Positions 53,447-62,159 of a stretch of 64,000 bases of DNA are shown piece after piece. Source of the stretch: Thiodiazotropha sp040507225 (GTDB taxonomy: Bacteria; Pseudomonadota; Gammaproteobacteria; Chromatiales; Chromatiaceae); contig JBEVVG010000001.1 of assembly GCA_040507225.1 (NCBI GenBank), positions 248,001 to 312,000 on the forward strand. The letters are read 5' to 3'. How positions within the stretch are numbered: position 1 is the stretch's first letter; the number at the start of each line of letters is the position of its first letter. Below the pieces are notes generated by a model, which was not told the DNA's origin, did no database searches, and worked only from the letters and a program-made list of their open reading frames with translations. Both the position numbers and the translations under genes were made by a program.

Positions 53447-54069
53447 GATACTATTACCTCTTCGATTAGGGCTTCGATTTCTGCAGCCGCGGCAACGCCG
53501 CGACTCCCCGTGCTGGCCACTGTCCTGCCTTCCAGAGCGGCTCTGCGGTAGATCATGCGCCGCCTAATTGCGGTTTTGGCGGTGGGCAGACTCAGTTCAT
53601 CGAGGGCCAGATCCATGATTTGAGAGAGCCGGGTGCGAGGTTCGAGCTGGTTGATCACCAGGTAGGCGTGCAGAATGGGGTTATGCTCTCGCGCAGCGGC
53701 GATCTCATCCTCGATATGCACACTCGCCCACAGGTCGAAGGGCGAAGGCTGAACCGGAATCAGCGCCAGATCTGCCAGTTTCAAGGCCTGAGCGGTCTGT
53801 GTGCTGTGTACTGAGGGCGGACAGTCGATCAGCACGTAGTTATGGGACTGTTTCGCTACCTTCAGCCTCGCGTTCAAATCCGACACCGCATCGATGACGG
53901 GTACTTCACTCGAGCCATCGGCCAGATTGTACCATTGCAGGGAAGACTTTTGCGGATCGCAATCCAGAACGATTGCCGGACCTCTGGCATTCAACGCAGC
54001 GGCCAGATTGACGCACAATGTAGTCTTGCCGGTGCCTCCTTTGTTACCAAGCAACGCCACCACCGACAT
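53443..54069 (-). CDS. mcdA: Probable McdA, carboxysome-positioning ParA-type ATPase
   Basis: A ParA-family ATPase of 208 residues. The Walker A is KGGTGKTT at 10-17 with the signature lysine, LDCDPQKSS follows strand 2, and LIDCPPSVHST is Walker B. The short length without an N-terminal DNA-binding domain fits cargo-positioning ParAs. It lies 12 bases after the assembly-factor gene at the 3' end of the cso operon and overlaps the putative mcdB. McdA forms gradients on the nucleoid that space carboxysomes for even inheritance. Confidence 0.82.
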   Translation of the reverse strand: MSVVALLGNKGGTGKTTLCVNLAAALNARGPAIVLDCDPQKSSLQWYNLADGSSEVPVIDAVSDLNARLKVAKQSHNYVLIDCPPSVHSTQTAQALKLADLALIPVQPSPFDLWASVHIEDEIAAAREHNPILHAYLVINQLEPRTRLSQIMDLALDELSLPTAKTAIRRRMIYRRAALEGRTVASTGSRGVAAAAEIEALIEEVIVS

Positions 54070-54081
54070 CGTAACGCCGGC

Positions 54082-54330
54082 CTACTTCAAATCGTCCAGC
54101 AACTGCGCGAAACGGCGCTGTTTGTCCGATAATTGCTGATCGCCCTCATCAGGGTAGATGGTTATGTTGACATAGTCGCGCGCGAAACCCATGTCGGGAT
54201 AGAGACCTTCCCGGTCCGATAGCTCCGCGGCGTTATCCAGGAAGTTGCGTAAGGTATCGTAACTTTCGAACTCATATCGCCGTTCCAGTCGCATGGGACG
54301 AGGACGCTCCCGCCATTCTTGATTCATCAT
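54082..54330 (-). CDS. acRAF-like RuBisCO assembly factor (pterin dehydratase fold)
   Basis: An 82-residue protein resembling pterin-4a-carbinolamine dehydratase. It contains ERRYEFESYDTLRNFLDNAAELSDREG and GFARDYVNITIYPD, but the usual paired catalytic histidines of true dehydratases are missing. A member of this family in alpha-carboxysome operons acts as a RuBisCO assembly factor (acRAF). The place between the ferritin-like gene and mcdA supports that role. Activity as a dehydratase is unlikely. Confidence 0.8.
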   Translation of the reverse strand: MMNQEWRERPRPMRLERRYEFESYDTLRNFLDNAAELSDREGLYPDMGFARDYVNITIYPDEGDQQLSDKQRRFAQLLDDLK

Positions 54331-54382
54331 TGTTCAACTCCTGTGAATATGGGTTGTCACTGGTATCTCAGCGGTTTACGTG

Positions 54383-54835
54383 TCAGAACCGGCCATATTC
54401 CTTGGGGGGCTCAGTCTCACGTATCCACTCGGCCAACTCCCTGGCATGTGTCTGCTCTTCCTCGAGTAGATTCTGAAAGAACACCCGGTCGTCGTTACTG
54501 CCGATGCGTTTACCATGCTGGGAGGCGTTCGAGTAGAGTTCGATCAATTCGAGTTCAAACTCATAATCCGCCTGCAGCAGGGTCAGCAGGTCAGGGCCTA
54601 TGCTAGCCGGACGCAACTGGGATGCGTTCGGGGCAACCCCCAGGGCGAGCATGCGAGCGATGATTCGCTCGACATGCTGCATCTCTTCCTGCGCCTCCGC
54701 GCGAAACCGTGCTGACGGGGTATCAAGCCCCCAGGTCGCGGCCATGCGAGCCTGGGTGCTGTACATTTGAACCGCCGAGAGCTCAAGGCTCAAAGCACGC
54801 CCGAGATAGCCCAGAATCCGCTGATCCGTGCGCAT
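54383..54835 (-). CDS. Ferritin/bacterioferritin-like protein of the cso operon
   Basis: A 150-residue four-helix protein (SLELSAVQMYSTQARM, EAQEEMQHVERIIARMLALG, ADYEFELELIELY, EEEQTHARELAEWI) with Glu and His residues in the places of a ferritin-like di-iron site. Homologues lie in alpha-carboxysome operons of sulfur oxidisers and are usually named bacterioferritin; the job in the carboxysome context is unclear, possibly iron or redox buffering. It is separated from csoS1 by 24 bases. Confidence 0.82.
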   Translation of the reverse strand: MRTDQRILGYLGRALSLELSAVQMYSTQARMAATWGLDTPSARFRAEAQEEMQHVERIIARMLALGVAPNASQLRPASIGPDLLTLLQADYEFELELIELYSNASQHGKRIGSNDDRVFFQNLLEEEQTHARELAEWIRETEPPKEYGRF

Positions 54836-54859
54836 TGGTCAGCCCTCTGCCGCTAAGCC

Positions 54860-55177
54860 TCAAGCGGCCTTTGCGGATTCAGAACTGCCACCGGTCGGAA
54901 GCACCGGTTCAACTTCGCGGTGCGGGCGTGCAATGATGTGGGCTGCAACCAGTCCGTCACCCACCCGCTCGCAGGCATCGGCACCGGCTCGCACGGCCGC
55001 GTTGACCGCGCCGGTCTCTCCGCGTACCAGAACCGTCACGTAGCCGCCACCGACGAATTCACGTCCGATCAGGCGCACTTCGGCTGCCTTGGTCATGGCG
55101 TCTGCCGCCTCGATCGCGGGCACCAGGCCGCGGGTTTCAATCATGCCGAGAGCAATCCCATAGTTTTCATTAGCCAT
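54860..55177 (-). CDS. csoS1: Carboxysome shell hexamer CsoS1 (C-terminally extended paralogue)
   Basis: A BMC-domain shell protein of 105 residues. The start at 55177 (MANENYGIALG) matches the family; an upstream in-frame Met would add 18 unrelated residues. The BMC core IALGMIETRGLVPAIEAADAMTKAAEV...RLIGREFVGGGYVTVLVRGETGAVNAAVRAGADACE is present. It differs from the next copy mainly by an extra C-terminal tail (PTGGSSESAKAA), a pattern seen between CsoS1B and CsoS1A/C in other species. It forms the hexagonal facets. Confidence 0.96.
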   Translation of the reverse strand: MANENYGIALGMIETRGLVPAIEAADAMTKAAEVRLIGREFVGGGYVTVLVRGETGAVNAAVRAGADACERVGDGLVAAHIIARPHREVEPVLPTGGSSESAKAA

Positions 55178-55227
55178 TATCTGATCTCCAATGTGTGAGA
55201 AGGAAAAATTGGGCACCTGCCCTGACT

Positions 55228-55518
55228 TCATTGCTTGTCGAGCACCGGCTCGACTTCACGATGCGGACGCGCAATGATGTGCGCCGCTACCAAACCATCG
55301 CCGACACGTTCACAGGCATCGGCACCGGCCCGCACGGCTGCATTGACCGCACCGGTCTCGCCGCGGACCAACACGGTGACATATCCGCCACCCACGAATT
55401 CTCTACCGACCAGGCGAACTTCCGCCGCCTTGGTCATGGCGTCGGCCGCTTCGATGGCGGGTACCAGCCCTCGCGTCTCGATCATGCCTAATGCGACACC
55501 GTAGTTATCTGTTGCCAT
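55228..55518 (-). CDS. csoS1: Carboxysome shell hexamer CsoS1 (short paralogue)
   Basis: A BMC-domain shell protein of 96 residues, start at 55518 with AGGAG upstream. It is almost identical in protein to the neighbouring copy through the BMC core, yet the DNA differs at many third positions, so both copies are old and under selection. It corresponds to CsoS1A/C, the major facet protein. It follows csoS4B with a 39-base spacer. Confidence 0.96.
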   Translation of the reverse strand: MATDNYGVALGMIETRGLVPAIEAADAMTKAAEVRLVGREFVGGGYVTVLVRGETGAVNAAVRAGADACERVGDGLVAAHIIARPHREVEPVLDKQ

Positions 55519-55557
55519 CGTTGTTCTCCTGATTGAGTTCATTACTTAGCCGAGTTG

Positions 55558-55848
55558 TTACTTGCTGACCGGGGCTGCTTGCGCCGCATCGGTCTCTCTT
55601 GTCTTTGCTTCCCAACGATCGATGATTCCACAGATCGTCAGGTCGGTCAGAATCTGGTAGTCACCCGCCGCATAGCGCGCCGCGGAGCCATTCGCTGTAA
55701 ACACATAGTTGCCTTCCCTGGATCCGATCGGATCGACCGCCACCTGCTGCTTGCCATTGAGTCCCCGCAATACCCTCAAACTGATTTGCTTGAGACCTGC
55801 GACACGCCGGGTCACCACCAGTGAGGATTCCACCTGGAAGATCTCCAT
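55558..55848 (-). CDS. csoS4B: Carboxysome vertex pentamer CsoS4B
   Basis: A BMV-type (EutN/CcmL-like) vertex protein of 96 residues. Signatures are VTRRVAGLKQISLRVLR, QVAVDPIGSREGNYVFTANGSAARYAAG and DLTICGIIDRWE. It caps the 5-fold corners of the shell together with CsoS4A. The ATG overlaps the TGA of csoS4A. Confidence 0.95.
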   Translation of the reverse strand: MEIFQVESSLVVTRRVAGLKQISLRVLRGLNGKQQVAVDPIGSREGNYVFTANGSAARYAAGDYQILTDLTICGIIDRWEAKTRETDAAQAAPVSK

Positions 55849-56105
55849 CAGCGTTCTCCTTGCGGAGGCCAGTGATCGATGATCCCGACAATGGTCAGGT
55901 CACTCGGGTACTCCTTGCTTCCGGCGGCTTCCCGAGCGGCGGAACTGCCGACGCAGATCACCCAGTCGCCGGGAATACAGCCCACCGCATCCACCGCCAC
56001 CGCACTGGTACTGCCATCGCGCACGACCTGCAGATGCTTGTGTTCCAGACCGGCGATCCGGTTGGTGGACACGAGGGGTCTTTCCACTTGGCAAATCTTC
56101 ATCAA
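55848..56105 (-). CDS. csoS4A: Carboxysome vertex pentamer CsoS4A
   Basis: A vertex pentamer protein of 85 residues with STNRIAGLEHKHLQVV, VAVDAVGCIPGDWVICVGSSAAREAAG and DLTIVGIIDHW. It overlaps csoSCA by four bases upstream and csoS4B downstream, so the three are coupled. Confidence 0.95.
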   Translation of the reverse strand: MMKICQVERPLVSTNRIAGLEHKHLQVVRDGSTSAVAVDAVGCIPGDWVICVGSSAAREAAGSKEYPSDLTIVGIIDHWPPQGER

Positions 56106-57649
56106 TGCGCTCCCTTGTTACTTTCCGGCATTACAGAACAGGCCAGTACTTCGAGCGATGTATCGCTGCTGCAATCCCTGATCACCTGCATCACGTGCAG
56201 CAGTCCGCGTTTGTGCAGATCAGAGTAGCGGCCCTGCAACGCATCGGTGATGCGCGCGCAATGATCCATGGCGCGTTGTTTCGCACCGGGCACGTGACCG
56301 TGGTAGTCGAAACGCACCACCACCGGTATCGGGAGTCTGTGACTGACATTCAGGCCAGTGAATATCTTGATCCCGACATCCAGATCCTGAGTCGCCTCTT
56401 CAACCGTATCCAGGTAGGCGAAGTACATGAGATTGCGCAGTTGAATCTCCTCGAAACCGACGCCGGCGCCGATGAAACGCTCTGCATGGCCGATGTCCTG
56501 GTAGTGGGCGCCGTGGTAGCCGCGTACATAAGCGATCTGGGAAAAGTTGTTTTCGATCAATCGCTCTATCAGCCGCACCATCCCCTGGGCGACACCCGGT
56601 GAGGTCTGGCGGACCGCATCGTGAATATCATGCCGAGCGCGGGATTCGTCCGCGCGAAGGCTGTTGTCATAGAGTTCCAGGGTGTCCACATAACGCCGCA
56701 GATCAATCTCGCCATCGCTGTCCGGCACATGGATGCGCAAGGCATCGGTATCCGTGTCCAGGCCGATCAGAAGCAAGTCGATCGATGCCCCGCAACAGTA
56801 GCTGTTCTCAATGGCCTGTTGGAACGCAACCAGGCGATCCAGTCCGGCCGCGGCCGCTTTCGCGGTATCGGATCCATGCGCGGCGCAACCTTCGTGTTGC
56901 GGGTCCACTGAACTGAAGTGATAGGCGACCAGCTTCAGGTAGCGGGTAGGTGCATCCGCGGTATTCGGTCGGCCTTCGCGAAACCGCAACATTTCGGTTT
57001 CAACCCATTTCTGAATACTGTCATCGATATCGAACATGGCGCCTGCGTAGGATTTGCGGCGTACAGCCCGGTGCGGCAAGCGCAGCACGTAGCGAATCAG
57101 GTGCGCGAGGCGGCCATCGGCACAGGGCGAGATATCGAGGGTGTGGAACCCGCAGGTTTGCAGGAATCCCTCAAAGCTGTCAGCGTCATCGGCGGCCAAT
57201 GGGTCATGGTTGAAGAAGTCATCACAAAAACGCCGGTAGGTGGCGAACACACACCAGGCAAACAGGCGCTGCATGTCGAGTTGTTCGATCCAGGCATCGG
57301 CGAGGATGCTCTCCGGCAGCTCGAAGCCAAGCGTGGAGCGGGCGATCTGCTGGGACTGGAACACGAAGTCCGTTTCGTGCTGCAGGGCGGAGATCCTTCT
57401 CAGGGTCGGCACGATGCTGTCGAAGGCCGCCTTGACACTGCGTTCGTAGTTGTGGAGCCGGTCATTGTCCTGTAGACGAACCAGCGCATGCATGGGGCCC
57501 GCGGGCTGCACGGGGGTCATCCTCGGCGCCGTCGGAACGGCGTTACGACCCGCATCCGCGGCGTAGCCGACCGCGCCTGGGCGGCGCAGGGGCGCGGTGC
57601 CGGATGATCCGACCTGGTTGCGCCTGGATGTTTGACCTATGCGTTGCAT
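56102..57649 (-). CDS. csoS3: Carboxysomal beta-type carbonic anhydrase CsoSCA
   Basis: CsoSCA of 515 residues dehydrates bicarbonate to CO2 inside the shell. The N-terminal part (about 1-55) is disordered and probably contacts RuBisCO. A helical domain follows (about 60-145), then the catalytic domain with Cys 176, Asp 178, Arg 180 in SPCADGR, His 244 (VAYHFSS) and Cys 255 (HEGC). The Cys-His-Cys zinc site and 11-residue spacing agree with the H. neapolitanus enzyme. The C-terminal domain is a degenerate copy. It is preceded by csoS2 and overlaps csoS4A. Confidence 0.95.
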   Translation of the reverse strand: MQRIGQTSRRNQVGSSGTAPLRRPGAVGYAADAGRNAVPTAPRMTPVQPAGPMHALVRLQDNDRLHNYERSVKAAFDSIVPTLRRISALQHETDFVFQSQQIARSTLGFELPESILADAWIEQLDMQRLFAWCVFATYRRFCDDFFNHDPLAADDADSFEGFLQTCGFHTLDISPCADGRLAHLIRYVLRLPHRAVRRKSYAGAMFDIDDSIQKWVETEMLRFREGRPNTADAPTRYLKLVAYHFSSVDPQHEGCAAHGSDTAKAAAAGLDRLVAFQQAIENSYCCGASIDLLLIGLDTDTDALRIHVPDSDGEIDLRRYVDTLELYDNSLRADESRARHDIHDAVRQTSPGVAQGMVRLIERLIENNFSQIAYVRGYHGAHYQDIGHAERFIGAGVGFEEIQLRNLMYFAYLDTVEEATQDLDVGIKIFTGLNVSHRLPIPVVVRFDYHGHVPGAKQRAMDHCARITDALQGRYSDLHKRGLLHVMQVIRDCSSDTSLEVLACSVMPESNKGAH

Positions 57650-57679
57650 CGTTCTGGTATCTCTTCTATGGCTGCGGAT

Positions 57680-60007
57680 TTAGCCGCGTGCTCCACCGGA
57701 ATATGTCACCAGGGCACCGCGTTCGGTATTGCCGCTGCCACCGGTCACTTTGCTCACCGGTTCGGGCAGGTCCTGGGTGCGGTCGATCTCCCGTCGGGGG
57801 GCTATTGCATTCATCTGGCCGCCGCGACGTGTCGGGTTGCGGCCCTTGGCGGAGGTGCCTTCAGTGCCGGTCACCCGGTCTCCGCGCTCCCAGTCGTCGC
57901 CGGTGATCTTGGGTCCCGCATCGATCCCTTCACCGGTGATTCGGGATTTGACTCTTCCGTCTACCTCCGGCAGTGGCTCAGACTTGGCAGCGGGTGTGGC
58001 TGAGCGACCGAATCGAGCCTCCTCGGTGCCGGTCACCTTGCCGTTCGCCATTCCAAAGGGTCCGGTAATCTGGCCTTTTTCATATCCGGTGCCGGTGACC
58101 GTACCGCTGCTTGGCTCTGCGGATGCAGCATGCACCGGCGGGGTGACACTGAATGCCCCCCAAGGGGTTTCACCCAGGGGTTGGGGAAAGTCCGGGCTTC
58201 CCTGATCCGCCGGCATGGCCGGACACAGGTTGCCCTGTTGATCGGCGCCCAGGTAGGGTGTGCCACTGACATTTTCGCAGGCCCCCTTGGCATCGCCGGT
58301 CATCTTGCCGCCGACAGAAGGTTGCCGTCCGGTCATCGGGGCTCCAGCCTTGCGCCGTGATATCGGCATCCGGGCCGCAGCCATTTGGGACTGCTCTTCG
58401 CTGCAGTAGCTCTTGTACTGCTCCGCTCCGGCATACGGTGTGCCGGTAATCGACTTGCAGGTTCCGGGCTCGTCGCCGGTGACCCGGGTTGCGCGTCCGG
58501 TCATGGTGCCGGTGACGGTTTCTCCATTCAGCGTCTGGGACTGTCCCACTTTCTTATCGCTTGGGGTCGGGGTGGACGGGCAGAAGTCCTGGTACTGTTC
58601 CCGTCCAACATAATCGTCGCCGGTGATGGTGCTGCAACTGCCCGGCTCGTCACCGGTCATTTTCTCCCGCCGCCCGACCAGGGTGCCGGTTACCGATCCT
58701 CCCCGCAGAGTGTCGCTGCTGGCCACTTTCGGAGGCGCGCCCGCTTCGCCGATCTTGGTGTACTGGGTACCCGTAAGCTGCCTGTCCGCGCCGCTTTCAT
58801 CGCCGGTGACCCGGCTCGAGCGGCCCACCTGGTTTCCGGTGACAGTCTTGCCTTTACGGGTCTCTGACATTCCGCCCTTGGCGGGACGCGGTTGCGGCTT
58901 CTCTCCACAATAGGCCTGGGCCTGTTCCGCACTGACATACTCGGTGCCGGTCACTTGCTTGCAGGTGCCGGGTTCGTTTCCGGTCACCTTGCTGCTGCGG
59001 CTGACCTTATTACCCGTTACCGGGCTGCCCTGCGAGGTGCTGGACAGTCCCGAACGCAACTGGCTTTTCGGCGCTTCTGCCTGGCAGAAATCGCGAAAGA
59101 TATCCGCACCCATGTACTCAGTCCCGGTGACGGATCGGCAGGTGCTGGCCTCATCACCAGTAACCGGTTTGCTGCGTCCAACCTGGGTGCCGGTGACGGT
59201 TTGACCGTGACTGGTCTCTCCTGAGCCGACCTTCCAGGGTTGATCCTGTGCAGGGCCTGTCTGGGTGGCACGTGCCGGCCGCTGACGACCGCACGGGGCA
59301 GACTTCTTCTGACCTGCGTTGCCGCGCACGCTGCGCTGGCTTCTCAAGGCACGTGCCAGTTCCCGTCCTGAGAGACCCGGATTACCCGCACGAGCGGTCT
59401 GTGCAGCCGTCATGCCGGAGGGGCTGAGGCCGGCTTTTCCCCGGGACGATTGAGCCTGACGCCTGGCCAGGGAGACCGCCCGGCTCTGGTTGAGCTTGGC
59501 GTTCTGCCGCCGGGAACGGGGCAGGGCGCGTGCAGCAGGGCTGGCTGGCACGGCTGTGGAGGACTGTGCCGAATCGTCTTTGCGCTCTTTACAGCCACAA
59601 CTGCAGCCTTTCCCTTGCGACGCTGCCGCGGCATCGGGCGTGGGTGCAGGTCTGTTACGCGTTCCCGCGCCACGCACCCGGTCCTTGCTCTCGACTGCTG
59701 TCTTGCCACGGGATGAGAGGGCCTTGCGTCGCGCCAGGGATGAGGCCCGCGAACTGTTGCTGGAAACGTTCGAGGTTCTGGTTCTCGATTTAGCCCTTTT
59801 GGGTGGCGCGACAGCAGCAGCTTTGGGTGGCGCGACAGCAGCAGCCGGCGGGGGCTCCGCCGATGGTGCAGCCGACACAGTCGAGGTGTCGGGTTTGGCT
59901 TTTGTCGATGCGCTTATCGCCTCCTTGCCAGTCCCCGACATGGCCTTGCGCCTGGCCATGGCCAAGGCACGTCCGCTCAATCCTCTTGCACTTGCCTGCT
60001 GTGTCAT
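57680..60007 (-). CDS. csoS2: Carboxysome scaffold protein CsoS2
   Basis: CsoS2 of 775 residues, the disordered scaffold linking RuBisCO to the shell. The N-terminal region has four RuBisCO-binding helices (ALAMARRKAMSGTGKEA, SLARRKALSSRGKTA, SLARRQAQSSRGKAG, ELARALRSQRSVRGNAG). The middle region has six repeats with the triple VTG pattern (for example VTGTQVGRSKPVTGDE...VTGTEY) and paired cysteines. The C-terminal region has further VTG/ITG motifs (ITGPFGMANGKVTGTE, ITGDDWERGDRVTGTEG) and ends near SGGARG. Some species make a short form by -1 frameshifting; I saw no clear slippery heptamer followed by a stem here. Confidence 0.96.
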   Translation of the reverse strand: MTQQASARGLSGRALAMARRKAMSGTGKEAISASTKAKPDTSTVSAAPSAEPPPAAAVAPPKAAAVAPPKRAKSRTRTSNVSSNSSRASSLARRKALSSRGKTAVESKDRVRGAGTRNRPAPTPDAAAASQGKGCSCGCKERKDDSAQSSTAVPASPAARALPRSRRQNAKLNQSRAVSLARRQAQSSRGKAGLSPSGMTAAQTARAGNPGLSGRELARALRSQRSVRGNAGQKKSAPCGRQRPARATQTGPAQDQPWKVGSGETSHGQTVTGTQVGRSKPVTGDEASTCRSVTGTEYMGADIFRDFCQAEAPKSQLRSGLSSTSQGSPVTGNKVSRSSKVTGNEPGTCKQVTGTEYVSAEQAQAYCGEKPQPRPAKGGMSETRKGKTVTGNQVGRSSRVTGDESGADRQLTGTQYTKIGEAGAPPKVASSDTLRGGSVTGTLVGRREKMTGDEPGSCSTITGDDYVGREQYQDFCPSTPTPSDKKVGQSQTLNGETVTGTMTGRATRVTGDEPGTCKSITGTPYAGAEQYKSYCSEEQSQMAAARMPISRRKAGAPMTGRQPSVGGKMTGDAKGACENVSGTPYLGADQQGNLCPAMPADQGSPDFPQPLGETPWGAFSVTPPVHAASAEPSSGTVTGTGYEKGQITGPFGMANGKVTGTEEARFGRSATPAAKSEPLPEVDGRVKSRITGEGIDAGPKITGDDWERGDRVTGTEGTSAKGRNPTRRGGQMNAIAPRREIDRTQDLPEPVSKVTGGSGNTERGALVTYSGGARG

Positions 60008-60086
60008 GCTCTCACCCGTTTTGCGTCAGTATTTGAAACTGGCGGCGTGATCGCCGCCTTCTTCTCACCAGAATCCTGCGTCCTGA

Positions 60087-60428
60087 TCAGACGCGCCCTT
60101 CATGGACTACGAACGCGACCCCCTGGCTTTGGGTATAGTTGTCGTAGCCCAGCAGGCGTACATGGTGATCGGGATAGGCACGATGGCAGGCATCGATCTC
60201 TGCTGCTACGGACATCAGGTCCTGCTCACCGAACATGGGCAATTTCCACATGGTCCAGTAATGATTGGTGGAACGGCTCGGATGCTCGTGCTCGATGGCC
60301 GGTGTCCATCCCTGTGCGATCAGATAGGCGATCTGGTCGTAAATTTCCTCCTGGGTCAGCTTCGGCAGAAAACCGAAGGTTTCCAGGGTCTGGGCGGTCT
60401 GGAAGTCACCTGTTTGTAGGTTTGGCAT
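60087..60428 (-). CDS. cbbS: RuBisCO small subunit, form IA
   Basis: CbbS of 113 residues. FGFLPKLTQEEIYDQIAYLIAQGW, EHEHPSRSTNHYWTMWKLPMFGEQD and DACHRAYPDHHVRLLGYDNYTQSQG are standard. It forms the L8S8 holoenzyme with CbbL and is co-encoded 51 bases downstream of it. The ribosome binding site AAAGGA is good. Confidence 0.98.
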   Translation of the reverse strand: MPNLQTGDFQTAQTLETFGFLPKLTQEEIYDQIAYLIAQGWTPAIEHEHPSRSTNHYWTMWKLPMFGEQDLMSVAAEIDACHRAYPDHHVRLLGYDNYTQSQGVAFVVHEGRV

Positions 60429-60479
60429 TTTCAGTATCCTTTAATCAGTCAGTTGTAAGCATGGCGTTGCGGTTGATGA

Positions 60480-61895
60480 TCAACCCACGTCGAGTTTGTC
60501 TACGGTATCGAACTCGAACTTGATCTCTTTCCAGGTTTCCATGGCAATGGCCAGTTCAGGACTGTGTCTTGCGGCTTCGGTGAGGATGTCGCGGGCTTCC
60601 TTTTCGATCTCACGGCCTTCGTTACGTGCCTTGACGCTGGCTTCGAGTGCCACCCGGTTGGCTGCCGCGCCTGCGGCGTTACCCCAGGGATGACCTTGGG
60701 TGCCACCGCCGAACTGCAGCATGGAGTCATCGCCGAAGATGGTCACCAGGGCCGGCATGTGCCAGACATGGATGCCGCCGGAGGCCACCGCCATAACGCC
60801 GGGCAGTGAGCCCCAGTCCTGATCGAAGAACACGCCACGGGAGCGGTCTTCCGGAACGAAGGATTCACGCAGCTGATCGACGAAACCCAGAGTGGACTGA
60901 CGGTCACCTTCCAGCTTGCCCACCACCGTTCCGGTGTGCAGATGGTCACCGCCGGACAGGCGCAGGCACTTGGCCAATACGCGGAAATGGATACCGTGCT
61001 TGGGATGGCGGTCGATTACCGCATGCATGGCGCGGTGGATATGCAGCAGCATGCCGTTCTTGCGACACCACTTGGCCAGACCGGTATTCGCGGTGAAGCC
61101 ACCGGTGAGGAAGTCGTGCATGATGATCGGAGAGCCGACCTCCTTGGCGAATTCGGCACGCTCGTACATCTGCTCCGGATCCGGCGCGGTGACGTTGAGG
61201 TAGTGACCCTTCTTCTCACCGGTTTCCTGCTCGGCTTTCTGAATCGCTTCACCGACGAACTCGAAGCGGTCACGCCAGCGCATGAAAGGCTGCGAGTTGA
61301 CGTTCTCGTCGTCCTTGGTCATGTCCAGACCGCCGCGCAGACATTCGTAAACGGCACGCCCGTAGTTCTTTGCGGACAGGCCCAGCTTCGGCTTGATGGT
61401 GGCGCCCAGCATCGGCCGGCCGTACTTGTTGAGGCGGTCGCGCTCCAGCTGGATGCCGGCGGGCGGACCGCCACAGGTTTTGATGTAGGCGATCGGGAAT
61501 CGGATGTCCTCGAGACGCAGATGACGCAACGCCTTGAAGCCGAACACGTTGCCCACCAGTGAGGTCAGCACGTTGACCACCGAACCCTCTTCGAACAGAT
61601 CGATCGGGTAGGCGATGAAGGCGTAGAACGACTCGTTGTCACCGGGTACGTCTTCGATGCGATAGGCACGACCCTTGTAGTACTCCAGGTCCGTGAGCAG
61701 TTCCGACCACACGGTGCTCCAGGTGCCGGTGGATGATTCCGCCGCCACAGCCGCTGCCACTTCCTCACGGGCCACGCCCGGTTGACCCGTGCACTTGAAG
61801 CAGGCGAGGAGGTCGGTATCCAGCGGAACGTATTCCGGAGTCCAATACATCTCGCGGTACTCTTTCACGCCCGCGTCATAACTCTTTACACTCAT
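60480..61895 (-). CDS. cbbL: RuBisCO large subunit, form IA
   Basis: CbbL of 471 residues fixes CO2 to ribulose-1,5-bisphosphate. Active-site residues are in place: Lys 168 (ATIKPKLGL), carbamylated Lys 194 with DDE (GGLDMTKDDENVN), His 287, His 320 (GGDHLH), and Lys 327 of loop 6 (GTVVGKLEGDR). The sequence and context define the carboxysomal form IAc type. The normally conserved GGLDFTKDD reads Met in place of Phe, a mild change. It is first in the RuBisCO-carboxysome operon and follows CPII by 264 bases. Confidence 0.98.
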   Translation of the reverse strand: MSVKSYDAGVKEYREMYWTPEYVPLDTDLLACFKCTGQPGVAREEVAAAVAAESSTGTWSTVWSELLTDLEYYKGRAYRIEDVPGDNESFYAFIAYPIDLFEEGSVVNVLTSLVGNVFGFKALRHLRLEDIRFPIAYIKTCGGPPAGIQLERDRLNKYGRPMLGATIKPKLGLSAKNYGRAVYECLRGGLDMTKDDENVNSQPFMRWRDRFEFVGEAIQKAEQETGEKKGHYLNVTAPDPEQMYERAEFAKEVGSPIIMHDFLTGGFTANTGLAKWCRKNGMLLHIHRAMHAVIDRHPKHGIHFRVLAKCLRLSGGDHLHTGTVVGKLEGDRQSTLGFVDQLRESFVPEDRSRGVFFDQDWGSLPGVMAVASGGIHVWHMPALVTIFGDDSMLQFGGGTQGHPWGNAAGAAANRVALEASVKARNEGREIEKEARDILTEAARHSPELAIAMETWKEIKFEFDTVDKLDVG

Positions 61896-62159
61896 TGATC
61901 AACTCCTATTCGGTTGTCGGGTTGCGAAATCTGTTAGTAAATCGTCTATGGGTGAAGCTTAGATAAGCGCCAAAACCCAATCCAATCGATAATGCAAAGG
62001 ATTGCGATATATAATTGTCTATGTTTTAACTTGCTGTATTAAAAGATAAAAAAAGAGCGTGGCATGACCATGGGTGCGATCGAAGCGCAAATCATGCCGG
62101 ATATCTATGGATTGAAGCGCAGATTCCTGAGGCGTCTCCCAGTGGCTGCGCCAGGATGA
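61896..62159 (-). promoter_or_regulatory. cbbL upstream region with candidate CbbR site
   Basis: A 264-base AT-rich interval. CAATC at 61983-61987 and GATTG at 62000-62004 form an inverted repeat with a 12-base centre, like a LysR-type operator, and a second similar but weaker repeat (ATTGC...CAATT type) adjoins it at about 62001-62017. No confident -35/-10 pair could be fixed. The cbbL ribosome binding site (AGGAGTTG) lies just before its ATG. Confidence 0.4.

Noticed and set aside
57680..60007. Programmed -1 frameshift site in csoS2
   Set aside because: Known in other species, but I found no clear slippery heptamer with a downstream stem; a dedicated search would be needed.
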